Assembly: GCA_038503065.1 (NCBI GenBank)
Contig: JBCAMK010000002.1
Location: forward strand, 558,001-622,000
Source of the DNA: Paragyromitra xinjiangensis
Taxonomy: Eukaryota > Ascomycota > Pezizomycetes > Pezizales > Discinaceae
DNA length: 64,000 nt
Reading direction: 5' to 3'
Shown here: positions 14,109 through 25,398 of the stretch, piece after piece
Layout of the letters: each line of letters begins with the position of its first letter
Position numbering within the stretch: the stretch's first letter is position 1
Notes under the pieces: generated by a model
The model's input: only the letters and a program-made list of their open reading frames with translations
What the model was told of the DNA's origin: nothing
Database searches by the model: none
Translations under genes and position numbers: made by a program

Positions 14109-15071
14109 GGAACCATGGTATTTAAATCCGTGGAGGTGTTTTCTGGAGCTATATAATTCTTCTTGTATTCTACTCAGGCGTTCATTAAGTACTCAGAATA
14201 GGTGTTACCATCACACAACTCGTATAAGCCGTGACGCAACCAGTGGTCTCAAATCACACCTTCATGACATACTATTTCGCTCTGTTTAGCATTTCGAGGT
14301 CTGCTGAAACTATAGTAGAGCTCGGGCGCCTATAGTTTAGCTAGCTTACGCCAGATTATGCCTTATTGTCTCAGTGAATGTTAGACACCTAGCACTATTA
14401 TGTGTCTAGAAACAAATTTCACGAAGAGAAACGAATCCCCTAGAGGGAATATGAGTAGGTTAGTAATGCATTATGATTTGGATGTGCAATATTATGACCA
14501 GGGTTCTGTCACGCTAGGAATTTGCGGAGAGCACTTCGTTACCGTGGTTCAATTGCCGTTACCCAGAATCACATCCCATCACTCCCTGGGCTAGGGTTGG
14601 ACTCGCTCTTCTCTGGTCTCAAAGCGAGAACAACAGTCACACGCCAAGCCATTCTCTTCACGCACAAATGCTCGCTGCGACCACCCAAATTGGCATTTTC
14701 ACATCACGAATTCCTGACAACGAACGAACACCCAACGCCCACCGACACGACTAACGAAAGAGCACCTTACAGCTCACGACTAAATAATTCCCTGTTAGGT
14801 ACTTTGCTGAATCTCTTATACGCACATTGTTTTTGCAGCAAGTGGGTTGGATTTGGGAGGGGGATGATGGATGGGGTGGGAGGTTTTGGGGATGACAATT
14901 CGAGAAGATCTTTAAATTGAAGATTGTCGGATTCAACGATGTCGAAACCCATGACCGAAAGCCTCTATCATCGTTAATCTCCTTCCATTTCCCTCCTTCA
15001 CTGCAACACTCTTTCCTTGCCAGGATCCACAGCTAACATTAAACCAACAGTCTTCATAAACACCAACAACA
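14109..15071. other. Intergenic: eS8 promoter region
   Basis: No supported gene. The final 80 nt are C/T-rich (TCCTTCCATTTCCCTCC) and lead into the ribosomal protein gene. A telobox-like CTAGGGTT lies at 14591. Teloboxes are common in fungal ribosomal protein promoters, but this one is about 480 nt from the start codon. Confidence 0.4.
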
Positions 15072-16003
15072 ATGGGTATTTCTCGTGACTCCCGCCACAA
15101 GCGCTCTGCCACCGGTGCTAAGCGCGCCACCTACCGCAAGAAGCGTGCCTTCGAACTCGGCCGTCAGCCCGCCAACACCCGTATCGGCGCTAAGCGTGAG
15201 TAGTCTCCATGACTTTCACGCGTAAACCCTTCTCCACTGGTCACAAAGCGTTGTTTGAGCGGACCTCTAGGTCCCTCCTCGCTCTTGTTTCTATGAGAAG
15301 GAGGCCCCCGCTCTTTGCAGCGGGTGGTAGTTATGGATCTTTGGATCTGGATATTATATATTAGGGCCGTATACTGAGGGAGTGTAAATTGGTTAGGTAT
15401 CCATATTGTCCGTACCCGTGGTGGTAACAGGAAGTTCCGTGCGCTCCGTTTGGACTCTGGCAACTTCTCATGGGGTTCTGAGGCCATCAGCAAGAAAGTT
15501 CGTGTTATTGCTGTCGCTTTCCATCCTTCCAACAACGAGTTGGTCCGTAAGTACTCCCGAATAGACGGATTTTATAATAAACGGGGGGAGTTCTGACCGA
15601 GTTTGCAGGTACCAACACCTTGACCAGGTCCGCCATCGTCCAGATCGATGCTGCTCCTTTCCGTCAATGGTAATTTTCATCCCAGGTTCCTAGACCTAAA
15701 TATGAGATCCTAACGAACCACAGGTACGAGGCTCACTACGGCATTCCCCTTGGCAAGCGTCGTGGCCCCAAGGCTGCCGAGACTGAGAACAAGGAGGCCG
15801 TTCCTAAGTCTAAGTCCGTCGAGCGCAAGATTGCTGCTCGCCAGAGCACTTCTAAGGTTGAGGGTGCCCTTGAGTCCCAGTTTGCTGCTGGTCGTCTCCT
15901 TGCTTGCATTGCGAGCCGACCGGGACAGAGTGGTCGTGTTGATGGGTACATCTTGGAGGGTGAGGAGTTGAGCTTCTACCAGAGGCAACTTCACAAGAAA
16001 TAG
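15072..16003 (+). CDS. RPS8: 40S ribosomal protein S8 (eS8)
   Basis: Four exons, 15072-15195, 15397-15546, 15609-15669 and 15724-16003, give 204 aa, the usual eS8 length. It opens with the family signature [19 protein letters not shown], continues with [20 protein letters not shown], and ends [14 protein letters not shown] then a basic tail. The protein is a structural part of the small ribosomal subunit in the cytoplasm. All three introns have standard GTGAGT, GTAAGT or GTAATT donors. The first intron (201 nt) is much longer than the other two (62 and 54 nt) and is rich in self-complementary segments. Codons are strongly C-ending, as expected for a highly expressed gene and unlike its neighbours. 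The start is fixed by conservation from residue 1. Confidence 0.97.
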
Positions 16004-16412
16004 ATCAAATAAATATCTTTAGGGGATCTTGTGTGGGCGCTAAATGGAAATATAACAAAAAAGTTTCTTTCTTCTGTTCGTGGCGGTTTTATATATAAAA
16101 TTTGGGGCGTTTTTATGGACCATGGTTTGATGCTGTGTCTGGTCGCTTTGAATGAATTTTGCCAGCCTGGAAGTGAGCGAGATAACGCTCAGCGCTGCTG
16201 CTGCTGTCCTCCTTGATTGCCGCTTCTAGGGTGATATTTTGGTTGCTTTTTCCGTGATACGTAAATTCTCAATGCTACCCATGTCCAGTATTCTCTTTAT
16301 TTATCATATACGGTCACTCGTCCAAGCCCTCTCAGCAAATCCACTAACCTCGATCAGACGTTGATGTTTTAGCATCTGTTGGTAGATCCGCTCCCATTCC
16401 CACCTCCGTTTA

Positions 16413-16466
16413 CAGTCGCTCCCGGGTCAACGACGAAACTGGGCCAGCGACGAACGGGGGTTCAGT
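16413..16466 (+). repeat. Left terminal inverted repeat of pogo-like element
   Basis: 54 bp, exactly the reverse complement of 19674-19727, preceded by a TA target duplication. Confidence 0.93.
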
Positions 16467-17784
16467 TGGCGCAACTGCAAAACACAACGAGTCAGATTTG
16501 TTCTTCCCAGAATCCCAAGAAATGAAGAGGGTTTCTGGTGTCATAGTAACGCAACACAAAGAATTAGCTAGAAGAGAGTGAGAGAGAGCTGGATTTCCAA
16601 GTTTTTCGGGTTCTGAATCTTGCTAGATAAATATTCTCAGGTGCTGTGAGAGTAGCACCTCCGCACCTGGACCTCATAGCTAAGCGACATACATGAACAC
16701 AATGTCAACCAAAATTCCAACTGTAAACCACGATACCCAATACACAAGGTACGAGTGCCTTGTGCTCGCTTTAAGCCATTACCATGCCGAGCTTCAGCAA
16801 TACAACGCAAATCCACAGCAAGTGCAAAAGCGATTGTTCTTAAAATCGCAAAACTATACGGTGTAAATGAGTGTCTTGTACACATCAAAAATCAGGACAA
16901 AAGACAAGAGCGATGATGCGGACAAATAGACAAATACTGACAGTTGAAGAGGAGAATGTAAGACCGTCTTCGCACTACGAAGTCTAGCGAAGGCAGATAG
17001 GCTCTACTGACTCTAACTCGACCGCTACTATCCCAGTAGCGCAATACCCGAAGCGCGCGTGACAACTTATGAGCCGCAAAAGCAACGATAGTTTAAGCGA
17101 GATAAGGGTCGGGGCTGTTAGTTGAAAGAACTTCTCAATAGGAAGGACACGAGTGTTGAGCGCGGTATCTTTAAACAACTCGATACGATGGAGAATTTAT
17201 CACGAACAAAGTATGTTGGTAACAAAATAATATTGATAAGGCTCGTTCTTCGCCGATGATGATCGACTCAGAATTGACGTCGTCTGAGAGTATTTATATC
17301 CCGTCCTCTTTACTACTGTGTGTTCTTTGTAGCTTGGGTCGACGGACTAAACTATCTACTATTACAAATTGAACTAACTCGCTTATCCATTTATCCGACA
17401 TCCTATCGGCGAAGCCGATATCTCCAACTTCCGATGCTTACCCCTCGTTCAGTAATCCTCAGATCGCCTCGGTTTGAAGTGGCGATGATACGGTTGCGAC
17501 GGTTGCGTTCGCCCGATCGAGTAGGTGGTTACACGATATCGTTTTGTTGCGACAGCTGGTGTTTGGAGCCCCGTAGCGCAGGCAGGAGACCTCTGATGAC
17601 TAATCCGAATAGCCCACGTGACTCGGCGCCCCAAGTTGCCCTATGAAGACCTCTCATACATACCCTCCGGGTCACGTTCCGCGGGAAGGGCGCCGTTGAC
17701 GACCAAAGGGTTACTTTTAGTCTCCGGGACGCGGATATTTTGCGGGTGTCCCCCCTTCTCGATCCAGCGCTGCCAGCAGCGCAA

Positions 17785-17920
17785 CCGAAGGCAGGGTAAC
17801 TGCCTGAGAATAGGCTGGGAAGTCAATAGGCAGCCACTGAGGGGTCCAACGAAGACGGGAAGGTGACCAAATGGAAGGTAGGGTAACTCCCTACGTAGGT
17901 AGGGTAACAGGGAGACCACT
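17785..17920 (+). repeat. Three short AGGGTAAC repeats
   Basis: AGGGTAAC followed by a CCCT/GCCT or GGGAG context occurs three times within 130 bp (near 17795, 17880 and 17902), inside the decayed element upstream of the transposase fragments. They may be subterminal repeats of the element; function unknown. Confidence 0.5.
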
Positions 17921-17939
17921 GCACGCCTATAGCCATAGG

Positions 17940-19580
17940 TATAACAGAGAATGTGCTTGTGGAAAGACTTTTGTTACTTGATGACTTCAATATCCCCGCC
18001 AGCAAAGCCACGTTCTACACACTTGCACACAACCTTCTCCATCGACGACAACCAATAAAGCAACTCGGTCGGGACTGGATTTATCGATTTTTAGAGCGGC
18101 ACGGAGAATGTCGTTATGTTTTAACCAAAACAATTGCATCAAATCGTGCAAATGCAGTGAGTTGGGATGTTATGGATGACTTTTTTTGGAAGGTAAGTAT
18201 TGTTTTTCTAAAAAAGACTGGACTGTGCATGAATCGAACTCATACCCTTACTGTATATAAGAGGATACTTTACTAACTACACTATATAAATTTGATATTT
18301 AGTTACGTCAAACTATCATCAAGTATTCAGTTGCAGACTCAAATACATACAACCTAGACGAAAAAGGATTCATTCTTGGAGTAGGAGATGTTATCAAAAG
18401 GATATGCCGTAATGTTCGCCAAAATGCACAATACAAAAACATCATAATCGAGAATCTTGTACAGTGGTAGAATCGATTCGTGGATGGCTTTGTTTTGACT
18501 CCTTTAATTATTTTTAAAGCGCAAATCATATTCTTTGGGTGGCGGGAGACAAAAGAGGAGGATTACTGGTATGGCTATGGCAAGCTATAATAATAGTCAA
18601 TTATCTTTAGAATATTTAGAGAAAATATTTGAGCTGAAAGCAGCAAGGTATATTACATTGATTTTAAATAATTTAATTAACTAACTAATTTTACTTTATT
18701 TATTTAGGGCGATAATAGTGGCGAATGCTAATTTTTGACGGATTTGACTCTCATATCACCATCGAATTAATTGAATATTGTCTTAATCATAAAATAATTA
18801 TCCTTCGCTTTTCAAGACATACATCCCATGTCTTTACAGCCATTGGATGTTGGCGTATTCTCTCCGCTTAAAAAATATTATTCACAAGAAGGTACGTAAA
18901 TAGTTCTAAATTTATTTAAATTAAAAAATACTGACATACACTTAAATACTAGTGAGTAAAGTGCGCATACCGGTTGACAAAAATAATTTTCCAAATTTAT
19001 TAGCTAGATCACGTAGGAAGGCTTTTTCATTAAAAAATATAAGTTCGGCCTTTCGTGCAACTGGCGTTTACTTTTAACCCTCTTGAGATTTTGGAAAATC
19101 TCACACTCCCAACATCACTCCTCCAGGATCCTGTCTCACACACCAGATTTAGATTCTCCCTATGATTTACTCACATACCGTCACAAACTCCTACCACTCC
19201 TCGTCTTATTCATAATTTATATGTTGAGGGTCTATTAACATATACCACTAACAGTCCTCGAGCTGTTAAACAACGGCAATATTTACTAAAATGAAAATGG
19301 GCGCCGAGAAATGCGCTGCAAGAGGCTGACCATGCATGAGGCGGGAGAGGCACACCTACGTGAAGAAATTAAAAAGCGGGAGTCACTGGTAACTTAAATT
19401 TTCTTTATTATCTGAAAAAGATTCACTCTCTAATGACTTGAACAGGCTAAAGCTGACACACGGCGTATCAACTCTGATGCGGCATGTGTACTTGAGAGAG
19501 GAACAGTGCTGGCGGAATTAAAGCGGAAGCGAGATGAAGCAGATGCTAAAAAAGCCTCAAAGAAGCGAAAAAATGTTTTA
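17940..19580 (+). pseudogene. Broken pogo/Fot1-like DDE transposase
   Basis: Fragments follow the family order on the plus strand. A CENP-B/HTH-like part (17950-18192) includes LGRDWIYRFLERHGE. A canonical intron (18193-18302; GTAAGT, TTTACTAAC, TTTAG) follows. The first catalytic Asp is in YNLDEKGFILG (codon 18357). The second is in DGFDSHIT (codon 18737). The third is in SLQPLDVGVFSPLK (codon 18846), after a frameshift. A Lys/Arg-rich C-terminus (LAELKRKRDEADAKK) ends near 19580 after a second intron. In-frame stops near 18468 and several frameshifts make it non-functional. The three Asp motifs place it in the DDE_1 (pogo/Fot1) family. Confidence 0.85.
18215..18290 (-). pseudogene. tRNA-like sequence inside the transposase intron
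   Basis: Read on the minus strand, this stretch has a TAGTGTAGTTAG A-box-like segment and a perfect B box (GTTCGATTC) closed by a 5-bp T-arm (TATGA/TCATG with one wobble). Between them is an anticodon-arm-like segment with TAT in the loop (CTTATAT). The anticodon stem and acceptor stem pair poorly, so it is not a working tRNA gene. It may be a tRNA relic or a SINE head. Part of the A-box resemblance overlaps the TACTAAC branch site of the host intron on the other strand, so some of it may be coincidence. Confidence 0.4.
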
Positions 19581-19673
19581 TAGCCCGAGTATATCTGTAA
19601 TTGTCAAGTCCGAATCTCTGAAATGCCCAAAATCTCTTAACTGCGTGAAATAAAAACCCATATCTATATTTGG

Positions 19674-19727
19674 ACTGAACCCCCGTTCGTCGCTGGCCCA
19701 GTTTCGTCGTTGACCCGGGAGCGACTG
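19674..19727 (-). repeat. Right terminal inverted repeat of pogo-like element
   Basis: 54 bp matching the left repeat in inverted orientation, followed by TA. Identity between the two ends breaks off after ...TTCAGT. Confidence 0.93.
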
Positions 19728-19729
19728 TA

Positions 19730-20017
19730 GGGCGCGGGTCGTAAATTACGCTCAGCCTCGCCCAAAACAACACCGTTGCTTTTTGTGAGGAAATCGAAGT
19801 TATAGATCTGTGGGGGCATTCTTCCTGCAGAGGAAGCCGTATTGGTGCATCTCACAAGGTAGCAGTGCTATTTCGGGTAAATTAAGGGTTAGGGCTCCAG
19901 GGGTAGTGGATCCTCAAGCTTGGCGCATTTTGAGCCCCAGAGGTAGGTTATTCCCGCGTGTTCTCCCGCGACAAAGAGGTACCTGAAACTCCACCCACAA
20001 CGTTGACACTCAGCGAC
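19730..20017. other. SNF2 gene upstream region
   Basis: 288 bp between the transposon end and the SNF2 gene start. It contains a telobox-like GGGTTAGGGCT near 19885. No other feature seen. Confidence 0.4.
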
Positions 20018-23000
20018 ATGATGGCTCCCACAGTAACGCCGCGTAGAGGGGGTCGCGTAGCTAAGTCGGTAGCCGTTGCTACATCCTCCACGGTAGCCTG
20101 AATCAGCTTCCCTCAACCAGCCGTTTAAGCTAATTAGTTCCAACAGAATACCAATACCCCTCCATCTCAAGCACTCCAAAAGACTCCAAGATCTTCGCGC
20201 AAGCGTAAGCAACCTGGGGGAACCCCCGGACGCACTCCCATGCGAAGCACAACGTTCTATAACACAATCGAGCTCTTAAATGACCTCACTAGCTTCTGCG
20301 GTGTTGGCAGTCTGGACATCAAGATGCCCAGACGGGCTGGTGTAGGAGGTGAAGCGCCGGATGGCTGGCTATGGCTTGAAACTCCGGGGTCGAGTTACGA
20401 GCTCGATAAGTTCTCAATTGAGGCGAGCTTGGGTGGGCTTATTAACTGTGGTGTTGCGAGATGCACTTATCGCATGGCCACTACGAGCCTTGCTCGGGTT
20501 AGGGTGTATATCCTCCCAGATGATGTGGGGAGATCAATGATATCGCGTAGTCATGAAGGTCTGCGGAAGTGGCTCAGAAATGTTATGAATGAGGTGGATG
20601 TATCGCGGGATGGCTGGGAAGGGAAGGTGTGGAGGTGTAAGGAACCTATGAGCAAGTTCATTTCGCACCTGGACCATGATATGTCGTCGCTTTCTGAGAT
20701 TTTTAATACGTTGGAATCGCCGAGTCCAAATCCTGAGTTGCCCTGGATAAAGGATGAGAATACGAAAGAGTTACTGCGAGACGTATTGAGCGAGAAAAAA
20801 ATACCGGGGATGAAGTCGAGGCTTTATAAACACCAGAAGCGGTCAGTGGCCATGATGTTACAGAAAGAACTGGCGCCAGATAGGGTCGAGGATCTGAGGT
20901 TAAGGACTATGACTGGGCCTGGGGGGGAGGTATATTATTTGGACCCTGAGACTATGGAAATTTTTGAAAGTCCGCGGTATTATGAAGATGTAAAGGGTGG
21001 CATTTTAGCAGAAGAAATGGGCACAGGGTAAGAGCTTCTTTTCATCTCTAGTCTAGCTTTTTGTCCAATGTTTTTACCCGTAAGAAAATGTGTCATATTA
21101 ACAACGTTACAGCAAAACACTTATTTGCCTTGCTGTGATCCTCGCTAGCAAACACCAAATCAGCTATGTCCCCGACGAGTACGTTTCAGCCCCTCCTCTC
21201 CGACCCTCTGTGGCATCACTCAGCGATATGTGCGTCGCTGCAATCTGGCACAACGCAATACCATGGACCCAATTCGCGGACAGCATACCCGAAAACTGTA
21301 CTAAGATGATTAGGAACAACCACGGCTTCTACGAAGTGCCCCCGCCACGCCGGAGCCAAAGTAGCCGCTACGCCTACGACAGCAGCGCGATGGAGAAAAT
21401 CTACCTCGGAACCGGCACCATTATCGTTTGCCCGCAGAATCTGGTTCATCAATGGGAAGACGAGATTAACAAACATTTTGAAAAAGACGCTCTCAAGGTT
21501 CTCACGCTTGTCGAACGTAGATGTGTTCCTTCTGTTTTTGAATTGCTGCGTTACGATGTAGTAATTTTCTCCCGCCCTTGCTTTGACGCTGAAGCACGCG
21601 AAGGCCGTGACAGCCACGGTCGTACTGAAGCCTACGGTGTCCCTACGAATTGCTCTTGCCCGTTTATTGGCGCTACCCGTGTTCCTAATTGCGTTTGTTT
21701 CCGGAAAGAAGCGGTCTATAGATCTCCGTTGATGAGTATCCACTGGAAACGCATCATCGTTGATGAAGGACACGATATGGCTTCTTCTTCCGGCGCCCCC
21801 AAATCCAACGGGGTTTGTGTAGCTGAGAAACTACCAGTTGAGAGAAGATGGATCGTGACTGGTACCCCCACGAGCTTACTCGTCGGTGTGGCGCCGGAAG
21901 ATGAGAATGAGGGGGAGAGGGTAGAGAGGGAAGCCGACGAATCAAATAAAAGACAAAAAGATGAGAAAGAGCATCTGGATCGGATCGGGAGGATGGTGTG
22001 TGACTTCCTCAAACAGAAGCCGTGGGCGCCAACGGAGGACCGACGGAATACTGAAAAAAGGGCAAGCTGGAGACGGTATATTAGTGATGGTTTCAAAAAG
22101 AGACAACCAGATTCAACGGCGCGTGTGCGACAGATTTTTCAGCGTCTTTTCATCCGTCATCGCGATGGAGTCGACCTTCCGCTTTTGGATGTTAAAATAG
22201 TTAAATTGATGCCGGGGTTTTTTGAGAAGGTGTCAATGAACCTTATCGTCGGAGCGTTGAAGGCAAATGAGGTTACGTCCGAAAGGGTTGGTAAGGACTA
22301 TATGTTCGATCCAGCGAGTAGGGGGGATTTGAGAGTGTTGACAAATAATCTGTTGAATCGGAGTGGGTTCTATCCGAGCGGGTACTCGATCACTGATGTG
22401 GAAGCGACTATTGATACGTGTGGGAAATATTTGAAGAAGACTGGGATGCGGTGCGAGGAGCGGGATATACAGTCGTTACTAAAGGCTATTGAAGCGGGAG
22501 AGATGGCGCTGAAAACGAGTATGTGGAGGGATATTTCAGTCTACCATGAGATGGGTATGTTTATTTCACAATTCGTTCACGTATTTTGGGAAGCCTTCTA
22601 CGCCGTTCGATGCCACAGCCGGGGAAATTTCACTCGGTTCTCAATTTCGTTCCATTAGAGGATGAGGAAGTAATATGTAGTTGGGGATGCTCTATCTATG
22701 GGCTATCTGATTCACGGCCAAGCATTCGAATTGGGCTTTAGGAGATACTTGGCTAACTATAGATCTAGTATATTTTCTTTCCGACTTCCCAGAACAACTT
22801 GCGCCTATATGGTCGTTTTCCGGCTGCAGGGATGTCAGTGATAATCTACCAAATACCACCAACGCTAGCGCACTCCTTGAAGTCGATGGTCGCAAGTTGC
22901 AGCATCTTCAGAAATCCGTGAACGCCCACGCCCACGAGTACGATATCATCCATAAACTCGAATCTCTAGGAAAGGAATTTGATGTTAGCCGTCAAAATAC

Positions 23001-24249
23001 TCTTCTAGCGAATTTGGGAGGAGGCTCGCACAAAGCTATCACGGGGTCCTCAGTCGATGCAAACCTTATAGCAACAAACAAAGCAGTCCGCAGAATTCCA
23101 GCAACGCCAGGTTCAAAGGTTAAGGATAAGAATAAAAAGGCCCTATCTAAGACTCCATCAAAAACACCACTCAAATCAGCATTGAAGGATCCTAAACCTG
23201 TGGAAATCCTCCCTCCCGATTCCCCACTGGCAAAGGCGAGGATCCTCGGCACTGCGTCGACAAAGCTTACGTATTTAATGAATAAGATTACTGTTCTCCA
23301 TAAAACGGAGAAAATCCTCATATTCTATGAAGCGGAAGATGTGGCTGGATATATTGCCCAGGCACTCGAAATTCTCGGGGTTGAGAGTTTGTGGTACTCT
23401 GGAGCCCTTTCCCTTGAAAAAAGGATGGAGCGTCTCCGGCATTTTCAGCACTTAGAAAGATTCCGGGTCCTGCTAATGAATCTCAAACACGCTGCGCGTG
23501 GACTAAATATCACCTGCGCTAGTCGGTTGTTCTTCGTTAGCCCAGTATGGCGACGTGATCTTGAGCGGCAGGCGATAAAGCGTGCACATCGTATCGGACA
23601 AGAGAAAGATGTGTACGTCGAGACGCTGATCCTAGCAGGTACGGCTGAGGATGAGATGTGGAAGAGGCGAGCGGAGATGACGCAGAAAGAGCAAGGTGAT
23701 GCGAAGGATAGTATTAGTGACTTAAAAATGAGGGATATCATCTTGAACCTCAACTTTTTAAAGGTTGAATTGGATGAGGGGGATGGAATGCGGAAAGCGA
23801 GCCTTCTAGCTGTCCCAGAGCCGATTTTCGGTGATGGGAAACACGGTGGTGTCTACGATGATATCGAAGAAATCGGCCCATCTGCTACCGCCTCTATTGC
23901 TGCTCCACCACTTGGTGCCCCAGAGCCAATTACTTCGCTAGAGGCTTCTACTGCGGCAAGCGGGTCTAACGAGCGCGTTACGAGCGACCTGTCGATTGTT
24001 GACGTACAGGCTGCGCGTGATTTGAATCCTAAGGTGCGTTGGGCGAACACACCGCCTCGGGTTAGCCCAGCACCTTCTATCAGCGGAAAGAGGAAATCAT
24101 CACACTCTCCTCCAGCCGCATTTTCTGAGGAATCTTCAGGAAGCTCCTCGCGCTCGCGGCCAACTAAGCGGAAAAAACGAGTTGGGTTCAAAGCAGGTTA
24201 TAGCAAAGACTGGATGGAGGATTCAGATGATGACTTCGAAGCCAGCTAG
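20018..24249 (+). CDS. SNF2-family DNA-dependent ATPase, Rad5/SHPRH-like
   Basis: Predicted 1304 aa from exons 20018-20092, 20138-21027, 21113-22554 and 22742-24249, all in frame. The ATPase core has GILAEEMGTGKT (residues ~313-324, interrupted by intron 2), IIVCPQNLVHQW (motif Ia region), VDEGHD (~537), WIVTGTPTS (motif III) and, after a long insert, the C-lobe with ILIFYEAEDV, NLKHAARGLNIT and RQAIKRAHRIGQ (motif VI, ~1083). The DEGH box and long insertions fit the Rad5/SHPRH branch, but I see no HIRAN or RING zinc ligands. The C-terminus is Ser/Lys-rich (PTKRKKRVGF), a probable nuclear signal. The first exon is inferred: the downstream frame is open and basic from 20138 but has no ATG, and a 45-nt intron joins it to an ATGATGG start. 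Likely nuclear remodelling or repair; the exact role is unknown. Confidence 0.85.
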
Positions 24250-24404
24250 GGAGGGAAAAGGGAGAAGGATATAAACTTTAGATAGTGTATACTTCACAGG
24301 AGATGTGCTGGAGATGCTTCCTAATACGGGGCTTGGCCTTCGGGGTCGGAAATGATTGAGACAGGTACCCGAGCACACGGGCACTCGGGCACCCGAGAGA
24401 GCTA

Positions 24405-24962
24405 CAGAAGACTCTCGCTATAAGAATACTGTGAATAAGAATAAACACTCTATAAGAATATGACTTCTTGGCCCCACTGATTTTTGTATGGCAAAATAAG
24501 AATATCACCAATAAAGAATATTCTTAAGATTTTGGGAATAATTTGTTAGAGTATTCTTATAGATAGTGAAGGGTTAGGGTTATAAGGCAAAGTTAGATAC
24601 TGAGATTGCTCAGGTTGCCATATTCCGCTTTGTTATCCACTGCATAGCTAATTAGTCATAGCAATAAAGTAATCTTGCAATGTATATGTACGATGGTTTG
24701 GGAAACTGGGCACAACAAGATATCACTCGAGATCCTGGGGCACAGGGAGCTAACTGATGTGGGAGATGGGCTCACAGCAAGCTATGCAGTGGGGCTGGGC
24801 ACGAGACTAGGGAGATAGCTAACTTGAAGGTGGAAGGAGGAAGAGAGTGAGGTTTCTTGTTACTAGTCATAGATTATCATTCGGTTTTCGCTTTAAGAAT
24901 AAACAGCCTATAGGAATATGATATTCCGGTCCCGACCGTATTCTTATAGCGAGAGTCTTCTG
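24405..24962. mobile_element. MITE with 25-bp inverted repeats
   Basis: 558 bp bounded by perfect inverted repeats 24405-24429 and 24938-24962, starting CAGAAGACTCTCGCTATAAG, with TA on both outer sides (24403-24404 and 24963-24964). It has no coding capacity. The inside is full of TAAGAATA and its complement TATTCTTA. A second copy of an AGAATAAAC..CTATA(A/G)GAATATGA block occurs near each end in direct orientation. The CAG start and TA duplication point to mobilisation by a Tc1/mariner/pogo transposase. The TIR sequence differs from that of the larger element at 16413-19727, so that element is not its obvious parent. Confidence 0.85.
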
Positions 24963-25398
24963 TATTTAGATAGGGGCCGTATGCCCACCTAGCAAGCAAG
25001 CAACTAAGTCTTCTATTCCTCCCTACGTGCTCCCAATATTACAACAAGATGCTATATAATGTTCAAATTTCGGGTAGTAAGCCACTACTGAAAGCTACCC
25101 TACCTTCGAATAGAAGTATCGGGGATAAGCCGTATTCTGAGTGCCGAGTGAAGTCCGATGATCCGGAAAAACGTTGATGCGACCGAGTGCAACACGAAAT
25201 TAAACCCCCACCTCCGAAACCGAACCTCCGAAATCCCCGTTGTCGGCGCCGACATCTCGACTCTGGACATTCAATTAACTTCGTACTCGCTTTGTATTTA
25301 AATAAGCTCCTATATCCCAAGCCAAAATTCTGAAACTATCAACCCCCGTTTTCTTTCGGAGATTCTTCTCGCCATTCCCCCTACTACTACAACGGCGC
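24963..25398. other. FMO gene upstream region
   Basis: Non-coding by inspection. It contains the right MITE flank and the presumed promoter and 5' UTR of the monooxygenase gene. No clear element recognised. Confidence 0.4.

Larger units (their letters stand above)
16413..19727. mobile_element. Degenerate pogo/Fot1-type DNA transposon
   Basis: A 3315-bp element bounded by perfect 54-bp terminal inverted repeats (16413-16466 and 19674-19727), beginning CAGTCGCTCCCGGGTCAACG. TA dinucleotides flank both ends (16411-16412 and 19728-19729), the target duplication of the Tc1/mariner/pogo superfamily. The interior holds a broken pogo-family transposase on the plus strand. The end repeats are intact although the transposase is ruined, so the element could still be mobilised in trans by a relative. 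It sits between RPS8 and the SNF2 gene. Bases 16470-17900 inside it have no recognisable coding content. Confidence 0.9.

Noticed and set aside
17403..17418. ATCGGC/GCCGAT hairpin with GAA loop
   Set aside because: Only 6 bp of stem with no T run; isolated in decayed transposon DNA, so no terminator or RNA can be supported.
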